From Daucus carota subsp. sativus (Eukaryota; Streptophyta; Magnoliopsida; Apiales; Apiaceae), in the NCBI RefSeq assembly GCF_001625215.2, contig NC_030387.2:39641606-39705605 (forward strand): a DNA stretch of 64,000 nucleotides, in the 5' to 3' direction. Position numbers and translations under genes: made by a program. Positions 42,245 through 54,496 of this stretch are shown here, piece by piece (positions within the stretch are counted from its first letter, which is position 1; each line of letters opens with the position of its first letter). The notes beneath the pieces were generated by a model. The model saw only the letters and a program-made list of their open reading frames with translations. It made no database searches and was not told the origin of the DNA.

Positions 42245-42577
42245 GTTAAATTCAATGGAGACCACATTTTTTTTTGGAGACCTGAAGACCACATACTAAA
42301 ATATTTCATAAAAATATTGCAAAACATTTTAATTTTGCAAATCATATTCTACGAAATCATTATTTTACATTTTGTTTTATGAAATATGTTTTGTTTGCAG
42401 AACATTTGTGCAACTTGCAGAACATACATCAGACATAGATAATCTTCAACAATTTTAATGAATACATGATATTTGTACAACATATTCTACAAAATAATGT
42501 ATTTTATAATGTTTTGATTGCAGAACATACGCGGTCTCTTAGGTCTTCGATAAAATAACGGTCTCGATAGAAATTTC
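42245..42577. mobile_element. MITE with TTCTATGGAGACCAC-type ends, copy 1
   Basis: The left end contains ATTCAATGGAGACCACATTT and the right end its decayed complement near 42545-42575 (CGGTCTCGATAGAAAT). Repeated internal motifs are GCAGAACAT and CATATTCTAC. A second member lies at 43010-43400. No coding sequence is present. Confidence 0.65.
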
Positions 42578-43009
42578 AAATATAATACGAATTATAAAAC
42601 AAATTTTACGATAACTAAATCAACCATAAAGGGGTATTCATTCACCCATTGAACATCGACTTTATAGTTCTGTCTTTCCACAATAAGAAATATTTATATA
42701 TTTTTAAATAAGAAGCAGTAGTTGGACTACTTAAAATTTTAAAAACATCACACTAAAAAACATTAAAATTGTGACCAAAAAAAATAATTAAAATAATTAA
42801 GTACTATTCAATTAGTATTTGGTGTTACGTAATAAGTGTTCAAATTTTTATATTAAAATTAGGACTAATTATGGACAACCAAGAAATTTATAAAGATTAA
42901 CGTTTTTTTAAAATATTGATTTTTAAAATACAGAACACTAAACTAAACTATTTTAAAATGTTGAATTCTTTTTTTAAAAAAAATTGATATTATTTAGGGA
43001 TTAGTTCTA

Positions 43010-43400
43010 TGGATACCACGTTTTCATATTGTAGACTTGGAGACCACTTATGTATTGCAATTAAAATATTCCATAAAACATTGCAAAATATATTATTTTT
43101 TGAATCATGTTCTACAAAAATCATTATTTTATTGACAATCTTGCAAATTGTATACATTTGGCAAATAAAACATTAAGAAACATATTAATTACAAAACCAT
43201 GTTTAATGTGCAGAAAATTTGTTGATCTTGCAGAACATACATGTTCTACTTGTTTAGCATAAATAATTTTCAACATTTTCAATAAAATAGTGATATTTAT
43301 AGAATGTACTTTGCAAAACAATAAATCTGATAATGTTTTAATTGCAGAATATAAGTGGTCTCCACGATCTCCTATAAAAATGTGATCTCCATAAAACTTT
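43010..43400. mobile_element. MITE with TTCTATGGAGACCAC-type ends, copy 2
   Basis: The left end is TAGTTCTATGGATACCACG, with CTTGGAGACCAC about 25 bases inside. The right end mirrors it with GTGGTCTCCACGATCTCC and GTGATCTCCATAAAAC. Internal words GCAGAACATACATG and TCATGTTCTAC match copy 1. Confidence 0.75.
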
Positions 43401-43566
43401 TCTCACAAAGTAAATACATGAAAAATAGTTGTAGATGAAGTTAATCTTTTAACAATAAAATTTGTAATATTTGATAAAAAAAATTAAAGACAAAAACTAA
43501 ATTTATTTACATGCAAAAGTATGATTTTTTATAGTTTAATCTCTGACTTATTTTATATGTTACAGC

Positions 43567-44069
43567 AAGGTCAAGATCACACATCTTGACTTCCCCTTGA
43601 TTACCATTTATAAAAATATTGTCAAACTTGAAATCTCTGTATATAATTGGAGGCCTTCCAAAATCTACCTACACCAATGTTTTACTTCTCTCATATTCAC
43701 TTTCTTGTGTTTTTGCCTATATCTATCAATACAATAGCATAGAATATATAGTCATTAAAAACTGGAAAATAAAGTTTCATGAAGAAAAGTCTTGATAAAT
43801 AAATGCTTAACAAAATAACAGAGACCATGAACATCAGTTACCGTCTAAGAGTGCCAGAAGTGAATAAATTAATGTGTCTATTAGCGGTATCAACTCAAGA
43901 AGTGTAGAATTTCATGATATTGGTGTGTTTCAAACTTTTGAGCAGATTAATCTCATTAAACAACCTTTCAACATTAAACAACCTTTCAAGATCCTCAGGA
44001 CTGTGTAGAAAATCATTGAACTTTACTTGATTCCAAGCAACTTCAATCCCTTCATACTCATCAAAAGCT
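43567..44069 (-). pseudogene. WNK kinase fragment (decayed)
   Basis: WNK kinases are Ser/Thr kinases lacking the usual subdomain II lysine. Two exon pieces remain. Exon A (44069-43842) encodes [17 protein letters not shown], then [27 protein letters not shown] and, after a TGA where the family has Trp, VDTANRHINLFTSGTLR. It contains an 18-bp tandem duplication (FNVERL inserted) and lacks VTEM. Exon B (about 43677-43567) encodes [20 protein letters not shown]; the catalytic HRDLK has become YRDFK and the later DLG has become DLD. The segment between them and both ends of the kinase are missing. It cannot make an active kinase. Confidence 0.88.
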
Positions 44070-44654
44070 CTATAACTAAAAAAGCACTGATAACAACAAA
44101 TTTCTGATTGTCTTATTCTCAACCATTACAACACCTACACCTCATGGCAGTATCACGATGTCAACAACCTCCATGTGGCCCCGAAGACCTCTGTGCAGTA
44201 TCAATCTTTTTGTTCAATATATTTAAACTATTATTTTTATACAACTCGTCTCCCCCAAATATGACATAAAATCCAAGACATTCAAAAATTGCAAACTTAG
44301 GTGTGAACTTTTACCTTTGGGTTCATTCTCAAAAGGTGGGAAGCTGGAATTGAAGAAAATAGCAACAGTCATGGTACTTGCTCAAGCAAGCTCTGGCATT
44401 GAGCAATGTATATTGTTCCCATGTTTCACCACCTGAACATTAGTTTACCAGCTTGTTGTATGTTAGGAATTTGCAAGTAACGACAAAGTACCCAGCTAGA
44501 GGCTTCGGATCTGAGAGCTTCTAAGCCTGTTTAACAACATAAATGGCAGATCGATCAGCATCTTAACTATTCACATTAACAACATCATTTAACTAACAAA
44601 ACTCCAAATCACCAACACTACCAAAATCCATCCTACTTCATGTTTGTGTTTGAG

Positions 44655-44659
<5 letters not shown>

Positions 44660-44733
<74 letters not shown>

Positions 44734-44738
44734 TCTCT
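44660..44738. repeat. (CT)n microsatellite
   Basis: About 38 CT units with one interruption near the right end. Confidence 0.97.
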
Positions 44739-44739
44739 A

Positions 44740-46910
44740 AATATATAGATATAAATTTCGAACAATTATGAATTGGAAAAATGTGTGCTCCTTTTACTAT
44801 CTCTCTCACTACCACTAAATTCCGTAAAATGTACAAAACTATGCACTCCGAGACACGTGCTCATACATTTGGAGTCAATTTTTCTGTCAGAAAGCTTAAA
44901 TATTCTATATCAGGCTTCTAGCATTCCGTTGTGAGATGGCTTTAACTTGGACAAATTAAGATCTTGAAATTAATATGTATCAAGAAATTCTGCTTGCACT
45001 TCTCTGAGACATAGCCTTTGGAAGAAAATACAACACATAAACACAAAGAGATTATACAGAATCAATAAATAACAAATAACAATTAGATGTGTGATGTGCA
45101 TATTAAACTGAGTGTAGTATGAATTGAGTGAATTCAATATAATTAAAAACCATCTGTTCCTATAAATGAAACTTGTGAAAGGTATGAGAAGAACAAACCA
45201 TCTGTTCCGATAAATGAAACTTGTGAAAGGTATGAATAGTTGAAATTGCTTGAAACAGAAGTGGTGCCACCTGCATTCAGAATGAACTCACAAAGATTAG
45301 CCAAAAATTCTCAATTAAGCTATGCTGCCATTTGCTTAAGTTTATTAGTAAGATATCAGTTGTGTGAATATGACTGTGATGCAAATTCAAAGTAATCACA
45401 CATGATTAGGAGCATAATTTTCTAATTCTTCTTTTGTCTGTTGTAACCTTGACTCTTTTGCTGCAGTCATTAGTAAGTGTGTACCTTTGTCATTTTAGCC
45501 ACTTCTTGGTGGAGGTTTTGTTTACTGATGTGCTTATATAATTACATAATTCAAAATATTCCAAAATAAAAAAGAAAGAGATACTAATTGTACAGTATCA
45601 TATTTGACAGTAGTCTGTACTCCGCAGCTTGCATCTCTTTCAGATACCTCATTTTCTGCAAATTAAATAAACATAGATTACCAGCACCAAAAGTCCCCCA
45701 GATCTTCACGAAAACACCTAGGACACAAATATAATTAGAATACCTAAGATTACCTAATTAATTCAATTAATGCCAGACCAGTATTTTTTAAATCACGCTT
45801 GACCGTGGCCAAATCATTAAATTTGAGGAAACATGCAAATCAAACAGACTAATACAGAGATTAAAGTTGAAGGTTCTCAGCCACAAAGTAAAAGATTTAT
45901 AATTAAAGCTTCTGCAGATCAACAATAACAAATAACACATCTTTTATTTAGCTGTCGCACTCTGCTTAGTTGATAACATGACATTCATGTCATGTTATCA
46001 GACATAGAAGAGACAAAGCATGTTGACTAACATGAAATCGTATAAATTTACAATTGTACCATCATAAGGGAATGAGACCAAATGTAAAAGATATAGGAAA
46101 TAATTGGTGACTTCCCCAACAACCTATTTTACATACCAGTGTGTAATATTATGATCAGGTGAAAGCTTGTATATAACTTTTCTTGTATGGAAACAATTTG
46201 TTCCCCCGTACATTGGCCCTTGAATTCCTGCCAGTCCATGACCTATAAACTATACAGTTTATGCAAAAATAATTAATAATTTAAGTCCAGGTGAAGGCAT
46301 GTGTGTATGAGAGCTTATATTCTTGTAATTGACCATAATGCAAATAATGCAAAAAAGAGTATAAGAAATAAATGATCCGAGTTTCCGATCACTAAGAACT
46401 CCCGCCCACCCTCACACACATAAAAAAAACACAGGGACTAAAATCCAAACAAATAGATAAAACGTCATATTTAAAACTCTTCATACATTATATCCATCCA
46501 TCCAAAATCGATAAAACGTCATGTTTTAAACCTCCAAAATGGGAAATACACATTACTGTCAAGTACACACACATACATTATATCCATCCAAAATCGAAGC
46601 CAATTTTGCTTACATTCATATTCAAATATACACACATTGCACCCTGGCAAAACTGACGTCATTATTGGCAAGACTCGAACAAAAACCCCCTATGTAGGTA
46701 CTGAAAATAAGTGATTAAAAATTTTGCATATATTTGTTAATACACTATATTACTCACAAATAGTGTGTTTATCTAAACTCGTGCATTGTCAAATCTATTG
46801 ATTTGCTACAAATCAGAATGATATAGGGAAGTAGAGTTGATTTTGGAACCAAAGGGCGTAGAGCACCATTTACAAAGATTCTGTCATGATATATATATAT
46901 TCTTCAAATT

Positions 46911-46980
<70 letters not shown>

Positions 46981-48237
46981 AGCATTGTTTGCAAGATAAA
47001 AAAAAGCTTAAAAAAAGCTAATATTTCGATTGGAAGTTTAAAAAAAGCTTGCAATCATCACACTAATAATGAGATGCATTACAATATGTCAAAAAACTTG
47101 CCTTTGAAGAATCCCTCCACTTATCACTTATTGTGGCTCCATTACTACAACCTGGAAAATAGCAATGCAGTGTAAATGTGTAATATAAAATAACAATCAT
47201 AACTAATCTACTACATAAATCTATATATACTTGGACAATATTCTCATATGAAGACTGAATCGTTAATACAAATTTCAAAATCATACAAAAACACACTAAT
47301 ATAATGAAAAATCATATCAAATCATTCCACAATTATATATAACTAAAATAAATCTAAAGATCAATATCATATCAAGCTCTTATATCAAATACTTGATGAG
47401 TAAACTATCCTCGCAAAACATTAAATTTGCAAAAAGACAGAAACTTGTGTTTGGACTTCTATCAAACACTTCCCGTGCTAATAAAATTAAGAGATTCACC
47501 TAAAAGTTCCACAAATATAGAAATGGGGAAAGACATTGAGGAGAAGAATATACCTTCTCATGATTGCAAAAGAGGCTGACAATCACTAAATTAATCCATA
47601 GAAGTAGCGGTAATCTCTTCTTTCCCGATAATGAGATCGCTACAAAGCCCATGAAAGTGTGTTAACGAATGTGTGTTAAAAGAAGCCGTCAACCATTTGT
47701 AATTAGCTGGAGTACTTCAGCGCGAATTTGAATTCATTTGAATTTGAATTCATTTGGACAATCAAATATGCACTGAAGCAGAAAGAATTGCAGGCGAATC
47801 CTGATTGCCAGTGAGAAATTTGTCTGTAACCATGATTATTTGGTAAGTTGTGCACAGTTAGTCTTTTTCCGGGAAAAAAACAAAGGAGAGAGCAAAATGG
47901 GTTTGAAGAGTATGGTCTCAGCGGAAGGTGCTGGAAGACCAAGAACATGTGTAATGTTAGGTCATTTGAGGAAAGTTAAGACACGTCATGTGGAAACAAA
48001 GAAAGATGTATATTTTTTAATGATATTCAGCGTAGGAGAAAGATGAGCATAACATCTTTTCAGTGGCACAGTTTGTATCCGAAACAGTGTATAAAAAAGG
48101 AAAAGTTGATGGCATTTTTTGTAATTAAAATGCAACTATTGGGGTAGGGGGTGTAAAAAGGGCTGGTTTTTGGCAACATGATTTAATATTTAAGGGATGT
48201 GTTGTAAATAAATATTATTAATTGTTTGGTTTTATAT
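44740..48237. other. Long intergenic stretch without a supported gene
   Basis: Only minor features are visible: a 48-bp tandem duplication at about 45149-45240 (AACCATCTGTTCC, GAAACTTGTGAAAGGTATGA), a (TA)n(TG)n microsatellite at 46912-46979, and short palindromes such as CATGACATTCATGTCATG near 45979. Some stretches have exon-like composition on the minus strand, for example AAAATGAGGTATCTGAAAG ending at 45655 after a good acceptor. They do not join into a recognisable gene. Confidence 0.4.
46912..46979. repeat. (TA)n(TG)n compound microsatellite
   Basis: A short TA tract passes into about 24 TG units. Confidence 0.97.
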
Positions 48238-48648
48238 AGTTAAGTTCTATGGAATAAAAAAAAATTGGAGTATTGGAATACAAAGTTTGATAAAATGTAA
48301 TCTAGTCATCTAAATTTCAATTTTTTTTGTCCAATAATATTTGTAAATATTTGACAACCTGCACATTATGTTCTGCAACATAAACATGGTGATCAAATGG
48401 TAGAATAATTACTTTTATAAATCATAGGACTCTATGTTCTGCAATAAAACTAATAAGCAGAACAATAATCTTAATACTTGTTAAAGTTGAAAGATATTAA
48501 TGAATTGACAATTATGTGCAAGATAACTTATAAATGATAGATTATATCAAAATTTGAATAATCAAAGATATTATATAGGATCAAACTAAAAAATTATGAT
48601 TTGTACTACAATACTCCAATGTTTTTATGTACTCCATAGAACTTAACT
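48238..48648. mobile_element. MITE with 16-bp perfect inverted ends
   Basis: AGTTAAGTTCTATGGA at the left and its exact complement at 48633-48648 bound a 411-bp AT-rich element. Subterminal words (TTGGAGTATTG and its partner near 48610) also pair. The palindromic TTAA in the ends makes the target duplication ambiguous. Internal TTATGTTCTGCAA motifs suggest relationship to the MITEs at 42245 and 43010. Confidence 0.78.
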
Positions 48649-48824
48649 CTGGTTTTATAAATCATATTTTAATAAAACTATTATTTAGTTATAAATCTTG
48701 AAAATCATTTATATTTTATAAAAGACATTATAAAATATAGGCTGTGCAAGATATATCTATTAGCACATTTTTTTCATATTTTTAATAAAATAATAAATCT
48801 TATATAACATTCATGTCCGGTGTT

Positions 48825-48920
48825 TTAAAAATTCCCGATTTAAATGATTAATCCCCGATTAATCATCTGCAATTTGTCGGCCGATTCGATTTTTGAAATT
48901 CGATTAATCCTTTGTAAGTT
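48825..48920 (+). repeat. Dispersed AT-rich repeat, family member 3 (partial)
   Basis: Words CCCGATTTAAATGATTAATC and GGCCGATTCGATTTTTG resemble the family at 12455 and 24272. Only part is present. Confidence 0.35.
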
Positions 48921-49869
48921 TCTCTGAATCAAAATATATATAATGATTTATTAAAATTAAAATACTATGTCATATTAAATATGATATAGTATGAGAGTAA
49001 AACGTCTCGAAATTCATAATTTTTGTAAATTGAGATTTAGCATGAGAGTAGTGACATGAAGTATTTTTGCTTTTATTCTTAAAGTTAATTATATTCAATC
49101 ACTCGAACATATTAGGAATCAACCAACAATTATATTCATCCAACAATAATATTCATTATATCACTCAACAAAACAAATAATCACATAAATGACCTAATTC
49201 ATATTATTTTAACTCGACTATTGTAAAGGTCATGCTTTTCATTAACCAAGTAAACCCCGACAAAATAACAACTTTACAATAAACCCTGTAAATTAAGTGT
49301 GCTGGGTAGTTAGGGATTATGTGAACTATTTTTAAGCCGTTAGATAAATGTCTAACTTGTCCAGGATCATAACATTTTTTCAGCATGTCTGGCGTTTAAA
49401 AATTGTTGGACATGAACTTGTCCAACGCTTTAAGCGCTAAATGGGGTCATTTTCTCCGTTTAGCCGTTAAAAAAATTGAGCATGTTAATTTTTTTTTATA
49501 ATCCCATCTGGACATTAATCCAATAATTGAAAAATTAAGTGTTATGTAACCAGTCCCTTTCATCCGAGATCAGGACTCTCAAATTAATATTAATAAAGTA
49601 ATAAACTTTTTGAACCGATAAGAAGTCTCGGTTTCAAGTGAGGAATAATATTTAAATCTAATAACTCAATCATAGTGATAAATAATATATTTTAAAATAA
49701 ATTTAATGTTAAACACCTGCTTCGGCTTTTGCACAAAGTGATATTTTTGAGTATGCATATACTTTTTTTGAACTTATAATATTTCATAACAATTATTACT
49801 GATTTATATATTATATATTTTTTCCAAATTGAATAATTTCCATACCTCATAATTTCATTGAAATTACCT
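48921..49869. other. AT-rich intergenic DNA
   Basis: No gene or bounded repeat is visible. Confidence 0.5.
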
Positions 49870-49878
49870 TTAATTTAT

Positions 49879-50944
49879 GGGAAAATAGTTTTTTTGTCAC
49901 CCAACTTATTGTGTTTTTAGAAACTTCCCACTCAACTAAATTTCTTTACCTTTTAATCACTAATGTTAGGTTTGGATTTTATTTTAGTCATCAACTTAGG
50001 TTCGGATTTGATTACTAGCATTAAGATAATTTTTTTAGCATTATTAAAATATAGTGGTAGTCTGTAATATTTTGATGATTTGATATATGTCTACATATTT
50101 ATATATAGTACTTTGTATGTCCCCAGAATCGTTTACTTCTGGTGATAATAATTTTACACGCATTTTACGGCTTCTAAAAGATGTAGTTTCATAAATAATT
50201 TTAATTTTTTTTTTCTGAATAAAAAATCAACATTTGAATTTTTACACACAAAAAGAAAATCACAAAAATAAGTTATAAAACTATGTTTTATAAGAGTTTT
50301 AAAATACGTTCTAAGCAGTATAAATAACTGTGAACTACTGAGAGGACAAAGGGAGTAATAATAACACAAAATGATGTATTTTAGAGCACAATCATCGAAT
50401 ACTAAGTTTTCCTCTCTCTATTTATTTAACTAGAAAATTGTAATAAGATAAAGTTAATAAAATTTATGAAAATAAATTTAATAGAGATCTTAAAATGAAC
50501 TAGTCGATTGAAATTTTAATAATGAAAGATGATGCATCATATCACTCAATTAGATTTTATCTTATCAGGGAGGATGAATTGTTCTAAAATAAGTTTTAAC
50601 ATAGTATTGAATTCCTCAAAAAAAAAAAAAACATAGTATTGAAATTTTAGAATTCTAATTACGATTTTTACTGATTTTAACTTTTCACCGGCTCATTTTA
50701 TGTTATTAATACTATGTATAAAGATATAAACATACGTCATATCATCAAAATATTACATATTATCACTATGTATAAATGATGCTACAAAAAATTATCATAA
50801 TGCTAGCAATTAAATCTGAACTTAAGTTTGCGACTAAAATAAAAAACCAAACCTAACATCAGTGATTAAAAAGGAAAAAAGTTTAGCTGAGTGACAAGTT
50901 TCTAAAAACACTATAAGTTTGGTAACAAAAAAATCTATTTTCCC
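49879..50944. mobile_element. Mutator-like element with ~230-bp terminal inverted repeats
   Basis: The 1066-bp element starts GGGAAAATAG and ends CTATTTTCCC. A perfect 9-bp direct repeat, TTAATTTAT, flanks it at 49870-49878 and 50945-50953. The inverted ends pair for roughly 230 bp at about 80-85% by eye, with blocks such as GTGTTTTTAGAAACTT, TTAATCACT-ATGTTAGGTT and CTAGCATTA. Long ends plus a 9-bp duplication are typical of MULEs. The interior has no transposase and holds a Stowaway MITE. Confidence 0.93.
50111..50356. mobile_element. Stowaway-type MITE, copy 2 (nested)
   Basis: It is 246 bp long and flanked by TA (50109-50110 and 50357-50358). The right end is a good Stowaway end (complement CTCCCTTTGTCCTCTC) and the left end is mutated. 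It matches 23112-23359 in the core and sits inside the Mutator-like element, so it inserted later. Confidence 0.88.
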
Positions 50945-51194
50945 TTAATTTATCTTTATACTATCACTAAATTAATATTTACGAATTCTTTTCACCAATT
51001 TAAAGATATTACGAAATTCATATGTTATTTTTACACATGTCTACCGATGTAAAAAAAAAAACTTTAAAAAGAAACTCCGGAGTCGAGCCTAGAAACCTCC
51101 GTCACCTCCGGTATTCAACGACGCCACTTTCGACGCCGGCCAAAACCCTCTTCATTTACATCCCCAAAAAAAAATAAAAAACAATCTTCTAAAA

Positions 51195-54100
51195 ATGGCC
51201 ACTGCTGCTTCTCCTTCCCCACTCTCTCTCCTCCTCGCCTCTATCTCCTCTCTCCATCTCTCCCAATCTCTCCCACCACCCCACCTCCTCACCCTCCCCA
51301 AACCTCCCCTAAACGCACCCACACCCCAAACCCTTAATCACCAGCCTCCCATCACGCCTCTCTCCTCCCAACATGATCTGATCAACGTGGTGTGCCCTGG
51401 GCTGGCTAATGCCAACACCCTTTTCTTCAAATCGGCGTATAATCTGCAGGTGATTGTGGGGGAGCACGAGCCTGAGGAGAAGCTGATTGGGAGGTTTCGA
51501 AGAGAGGTTTTTAGGGCGGGGATTATTCAGGAGTGTAAGAGGAGGAGGTATTTCGAGACTAATCAGGAGAAACGCAAGCGCAAGACGCGTGATGCTGCTA
51601 GGCGGAATCGTAAACGGTAGTCATTGCGCTTCCATTTTATTATTTTTATGTTCATGTCGTAGAGTGGAGTAATTGGGGGCTTGGGGATACGGGGTTTGAA
51701 ATCGAGATCGTGGGTATTATTAGTTGGGTCCTGATACCATGTTAAGTTAGTGACCGAAGTGATTGACCTTATGTTCGGTTAATGGAATTTTAGACATTTA
51801 GCACAGATTTATAGGGAGCTGTTTGTAATCATTTGAATAACGAAATGCTAGGGTTGAACAATGATATTATGTTAAGTTACTTACCGACATGATCAACCTT
51901 ATGTTGGTTTTGTGGCAGTGTGCGTCATAGGTTAATGGAATTTTAGATATTCTTTGCGGATTTCAGGGAGTTTCTAATTATTTTGAATGATGAAAGGTCT
52001 AAACTCTGAATATGCTTTATAAAGGTTATTCATGGTTTTAATTGCTGACTACTAGGTGAGAGCCTTGGGAGGGGGGGGGGGTTTAAATTTTTGATGTTTT
52101 GTTTTGATTATACGAGTGTCTTCCCAGTGATTTGCTTGTATTTGAGTGCTTGTTATTGAATCCCCAAAAAAATGTTATGTTGAGGTTGAAATTGGATTCT
52201 GATAATCGTTTTGCACATGTGAATATAACTAATGTATATAATGTACAGATGTGAATGTTTTGGTGGTTAGAGGAATTGCTTCCGAGATTTTTGTGTGAGA
52301 TCTGCATATGTTTGGCATTGGCTTACGCATATATCGCTCATGATATGTTTCTTTTAAAAATTTTGTTTGGTACTTAGACCGCAATCTTTTCAGGATTCAT
52401 TCTCACACAGAGCCTCGCCAAGGCTCCGGATTGCCTCTAGACAGCTCCAAGAGCCAAAACTTGGCCCCACCCCGTACCTACAAGGCCCCACCCAGGCCCC
52501 ATCTAGGCCCACCTCGGGGTCCATCCCCGGCCCCGAAACCTTTCTCTGCTTAATTTTAATTTTTTATATTTAGTTTTTGTTTTAGTGGTTTGCCCACAGA
52601 GTAAGACCCGATGTATATATACCATTAAGAATGAGATCTCAAAGATGTGCTTCTGGCCAGGGACAATTTCTATTTATTTTAACTAACTATTTAACAGTTA
52701 TCATCCCATCCTCTGAGATCACTGTTGACACAACTTCTCTAATACATTATGTCTATCTTTGTATATGCCCATTAGATCATAATTCCTGACAGGAATCCAG
52801 CTTGTGCAGTATTCAGTTAGTAGTTCTCATTTTTAACTGGCGAAACATGTTTGTGCAACAACCTGCTAGAACTATTAAATTATTCAATTAGTAGTTTCGG
52901 TGTGATTTAGAGTGAAAACGGAGGTACACAATTATGCATTGAAATTATTATTTTCAAGCTTAGAGTATACTATGCATTGAACTTACAATCAGTGCTCCAC
53001 TTGTCTCTAGATTCCCGCATTACCGATCTACTTTAGCACCTCCTCCCTATTATTATGTTGCAATCCAGGCTCGAGCGAGCAACTATAAGTTTGGATCTGC
53101 CAGTATACAACTGTAGGAAATGAGGAAGCAAGATTAAAACAACTATGACAAACATGATTTTAGACACACTCTATATTTAATCGATCACAACCAAAAGAGA
53201 AGAAACCCTGAAATTTCATTTTTTCCACATTACATTTTGGTTCAGGAGTGGGAGAAGGTGATGAAAGTATCTCAAAGTTTGAACCTTCCAAGAACATCCC
53301 ATGTTTAAGATTGATCAATTAATTTAGGCTCTAAAAATTAGGTCCAATAGTGTATTTGTTTTGTTTGGTTGAAGGCATGCCTGCATAGAATTTGGTTCTA
53401 CCTCTTTTTTTTTTTTTTTAAATACTTATATTATTAGTCAGTATAATTATATCTGATTTGTATTTAGCAAGTTATTATAGTTCTTATATTTCTAGATAAT
53501 GAATTGATAGTTCTTATATTTCTCAGATAATGAATTGTTACAATATACTGTATTCAGTTATGCATTATATTTACGGATTTTCTATGGTGTGCCCATGGGC
53601 ACACACTAAGCACCAAAATTTATGAATTTGGATGGTTTCTATTGGTTTATCTTCTTTAATAATAGTGGACCCCCCTGCAGTTGCAACAACCACACCAATC
53701 AAAACCCTCCAATTTTCTAAATGTTAGTGCTTAGCATGTGCCCATGGGCACACACTAGACAAACCCTTATATTTAATTGCATTATAAACAACACTATATT
53801 GATAAAAGTAATATTCCAACCAATAGACTATTTGCAATTTTTAATTGATCAATCCTTGACTCTTCTTAAGATTAATTCTGGGAAAAGCCAAATTCGAGGA
53901 ACTTCAGTATTGTCAAACCGAAATTGTGGGGAAAATAGTAGAGCTGCATACAATCTGCTGACCTATGCTGATCGAAAAGGATCCTTTATCACAATATTAC
54001 CTGTTTGATGTTCAATTGGAATTAAAAGTTTTGCTTCGTTTCTTAATTTTTGATATTCACCTCTTGGTATTGCCATAACACTCATAATTCTAGTTGTCAT

Positions 54101-54496
54101 GTTTCTGTGCATTGTTACATAATATGTTACTCAGACTTATCATCCTTGTTTTGTGTCCCCGTATCCATGTCTAAAAGTGTCCCCATGTCCCCAATTTTCA
54201 GATTTTTCGAGTCGGACACTTGGATATGTGTGGTGTCCGACACTCCGTAGTCCGTACCACACTTACATTATTTGCTAACTGAAAAAGTGGGTTTTAATTT
54301 TTGCCAGAAAGGTCAAATAAGTATCCTGATTTTGAGTTGCTCCTAAATTATATGATAAACTAATACATCTCTCTTTTTTTACTCCAGACGGCCAATGCTG
54401 AAAGCGCTGAAGCAAGATGATACGGAAGAACCTCAAAAGGTCAAAGAGGAAGAAGATAATTGGGATTTCATCGATGTTGATCTTCCCTATTCTTGA
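51195..54496 (+). CDS. RPS21: Plastid small-subunit ribosomal protein bS21c
   Basis: bS21 is a small basic protein of the 30S subunit; the plastid form in Arabidopsis is GHS1. Two exons (51195-51616 and 54388-54496) join in phase to 176 residues. Residues 1 to about 60 are rich in Ser, Leu, Pro and Thr with no acidic residue, a typical chloroplast transit peptide. The S21 domain spans about 84-141: YNLQVIVGEHEPEEKLIGRF, FRAGIIQECKRRRYF and EKRKRKTRDAARRNRKR. Exon 2 adds an acidic tail (EEPQKVKEEEDNWDFIDVD), as in other plant plastid S21 proteins. A frame reading through the donor would stop at once after RNRKR and look complete, but the spliced tail fits the family better. The 2.77-kb intron holds a MITE at 53574-53766. 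Confidence 0.92.
52375..52560. other. GC-rich island in the RPS21 intron
   Basis: About 150 bases rich in CCCC and GGCC (CCCCACCCCGTACC, GGCCCCACCC) stand out against AT-rich intron DNA. It has the look of an insertion, but no inverted ends or target duplication are clear. Confidence 0.4.
53574..53766. mobile_element. Short palindromic MITE (GGGCACA family), copy 2
   Basis: The 193-bp element is flanked by a perfect 9-bp direct repeat, TTATATTTA, at 53565-53573 and 53767-53775. Both ends carry the palindrome TGTGCCCATGGGCACA; the right tip is the complement of GGGTTTGTCTAGTG. Its ends and internal CACCAAAATT-ATG-TTTGG words match 23760-23939. It lies in the RPS21 intron. Confidence 0.92.
54120..54250. 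repeat. GTGTCC-rich dispersed repeat, copy 1
   Basis: A run of GTGTCCCC, CCATGT and GGACACTTGG motifs follows TGTTACTCAGACT. The same opening words (GTGTTACTCAGACTCA) and similar GTGTCC or CAAGTGTT motifs appear at 63290-63430. Confidence 0.45.

Noticed and set aside
44660..44738. Arg/Glu-rich minus-strand frame over the CT repeat
   Set aside because: The residues come only from a (CT)n microsatellite.
45590..45655. Exon-like minus-strand piece after a good acceptor
   Set aside because: It encodes a plausible amphipathic stretch, but no partner exons or family could be identified.
47840..48046. 68-codon plus-strand frame
   Set aside because: Composition is neutral, no domain is recognisable and no splice or promoter evidence was seen.
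51487..51672. Alternative frame inside RPS21 exon 1
   Set aside because: It is a shifted frame over the conserved S21 domain.
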